This document shows positions 63,059-64,000 of a DNA stretch of 64,000 nt, one piece after another. Source of the DNA: Paenarthrobacter ureafaciens (GTDB lineage Bacteria > Actinomycetota > Actinomycetes > Actinomycetales > Micrococcaceae); assembly GCF_004028095.1 (NCBI RefSeq), contig NZ_SBHM01000007.1:3036199-3100198 (forward strand), read 5' to 3'. The stretch's first letter is position 1; each line of letters begins with the position of its first letter. The translations under genes and the position numbers were made by a program. A model generated the notes under the pieces. It did not search any database, had not been told where the DNA came from, and saw nothing but the letters and a program-made list of their open reading frames with translations.

Positions 63059-64000
63059 TCAGGCCGCGGTCGCGCCGGTGATGCCCGTGGTGGACTCGAT
63101 GACGGGGCGCATCTTCTTCTCCAGGGCTTCATAGAACATGGACAGGGGGAACTCGTCGTCCAGGACCTGGTCGGTGAGCGCCCGCGGCGGTCCCGCCAGC
63201 GGAAGGGCCTCGGGGCCCTTGGCCCACACCGACGCCGGATGCGGAGTGACGGTCTCGGAAATCAGCTGGTAGGCGGCCAGCCAGTGAGCCGTCTTGGGGC
63301 GGTCGATGGAACGCCAGTACAGTTCCTCGATGCGGGCGCCCAGTTCAATCACGACGTCGGCAGCTTCCGCCCAGTCGATGCTGAGTTTGCTGTCGGTCCA
63401 GTGCAGGACATGGTGCTGGTGCATCCAGGCGAACAGCAGCTGGCCGCCGAGGCCGTCGTAGTTGCGCACGCGGCTGCCGGTAATGGCGAAGCGGAAGATG
63501 CGGTCGAAGATGACCGCGTACTGCACGAGCTTCGCGTGCCGGCGGGCATCGGGGTCTGCTTCCTCGTCCTTTTCGATGCGGACGGCTTCACGGAACGCCG
63601 TCAGGTCGCAGCGGAGTTCCTCCAGGGAGTACAGGAAGAAGGGCATGCGCTGCTTGATCATGAACGGGTCGAACGGAAGGTCCCCGCGCATGTGCGTGCG
63701 GTCATGGATCAGGTCCCACATCACGAACGTGCGCTGGGTCAGCTCCTGGTCCTCCAGCAGCTCTGCGGCATCCTCCGGCAGTTCCAGCGACGTCGTTTCC
63801 GCGGCAGCCTTGAGCACGCGGCGGAAGCGTGCTGCCTCGCGGTCGGCGAAGATGGCGCCCCACGTGAACGTCGGGGTCTGGCGGACTGCCACTGTCTCAG
63901 GGAACAGGACTGCGGAGTTGGTGTCGTAGCCCGCGGTGAAATCGACGAAACGGATCGGGACGAACAGTTTGTTCGAGTACTCGCCGCCCTCCAGGCCGGC
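63059..64000 (-). CDS. DUF6421 family protein, C-terminal part (cut by window end)
   Basis: The last 313 codons are visible and the frame stays open to the window edge (KLFVPIRFVDFTAGYDTNSA lies beyond the first internal GTG), so the true start is outside. Contains RTFVMWDLIHDRTHMRGDLP and WMHQHHVLHWTDSKLS, rich in His, Asp and Trp, compatible with a metal site. I recognise the actinobacterial family DUF6421 but no function is known. Lies upstream of, and in the same direction as, the threonine-aldolase gene. Confidence 0.75.
   Translation of the reverse strand, partial: AGLEGGEYSNKLFVPIRFVDFTAGYDTNSAVLFPETVAVRQTPTFTWGAIFADREAARFRRVLKAAAETTSLELPEDAAELLEDQELTQRTFVMWDLIHDRTHMRGDLPFDPFMIKQRMPFFLYSLEELRCDLTAFREAVRIEKDEEADPDARRHAKLVQYAVIFDRIFRFAITGSRVRNYDGLGGQLLFAWMHQHHVLHWTDSKLSIDWAEAADVVIELGARIEELYWRSIDRPKTAHWLAAYQLISETVTPHPASVWAKGPEALPLAGPPRALTDQVLDDEFPLSMFYEALEKKMRPVIESTTGITGATAA

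Noticed and set aside
1-64000. tRNA, rRNA, insertion sequences, prophage or integrative elements
   Set aside because: No cloverleaf-like segments, transposases, integrases or terminal repeats were found; gene content is ordinary chromosomal core.

Overview
The window is a contiguous piece of a high-GC actinobacterial chromosome, most likely from the Micrococcaceae (Arthrobacter, Paenarthrobacter or Pseudarthrobacter type). This rests on base composition and gene content: the actinobacterial two-lipoyl-domain SucB, a HrdB-type SigA, SepH, and the actinobacterial families DUF4192, DUF4193, DUF3093, DUF3710, DUF3159, DUF5998, DUF3000, DUF6421 and DUF7455. Fifty protein genes are supported, two of them cut by the window edges. 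I see no tRNA, rRNA, insertion sequence, prophage or CRISPR array. Coding density is high and most convergent pairs are separated by a strong hairpin terminator.

Layout. 1-6.9 kb: end of a Ser/Thr kinase-like membrane protein, a TIGR01777 epimerase, a large tricorn-type protease, an OsmC peroxiredoxin and a small four-helix membrane protein. 7-13.3 kb: lpdA-sucB (E3 and E2 of a 2-oxoacid dehydrogenase), leucyl aminopeptidase, a PAC2 protein. 13.4-20.6 kb: MFS exporter, DUF4192, the principal sigma factor sigA, a DUF7455 zinc protein and topoisomerase IV subunit B. 20.6-28.5 kb: a BlaI-type repressor and M56 membrane protease, divergent from a complete cytochrome bd operon (cydA, cydB and a fused cydDC). 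28.5-38.6 kb: GNAT, DinB and VOC proteins, topoisomerase IV subunit A, a GNAT/NDP-forming acyl-CoA-synthetase fusion (Pat-like), DUF5998, a phosphodiesterase and thymidine kinase. 38.6-56.2 kb: sepH, then a block whose order, as I recall it, parallels Mycobacterium tuberculosis Rv2699c-Rv2680 (DUF4193, DUF3093, dut, DUF3710, OB-fold, DUF3159, two TrkA-type RCK proteins, a KimA-like potassium permease, an RNA methyltransferase), then aconitase, dxs with three small downstream genes, and an aldo/keto reductase. 56.2-64 kb: fadA-fadB beta-oxidation genes, RNase D, DUF3000, a threonine-aldolase family enzyme and a DUF6421 protein.

The most interesting system is the BlaI/M56/cytochrome bd region. 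Three perfect dyads of the form TTCTAC-N5-GTAGAA lie between blaI and cydA, one overlapping the likely blaI -10 and two overlapping the likely cydA promoter. A fourth copy with one mismatch lies 15 kb away, over the promoter of the small membrane-protein gene at 6511-6864. Together these suggest a protease-relieved BlaI regulon that controls a respiratory oxidase instead of a beta-lactamase. The M56 protein has no penicillin-binding sensor domain, so the signal is unknown.

Other points: a recurrent TANNNT hexamer 5-8 bases before the start codon of about a dozen genes, indicating leaderless mRNAs; a 24-bp tandem repeat that duplicates the -35 region of the KimA-like gene; a 26-bp near-perfect palindrome filling the spacer and -10 of the fadA promoter; a SFPASD-type insert inside aconitase; and a G-rich 41-bp tandem repeat between two terminators downstream of sigA.
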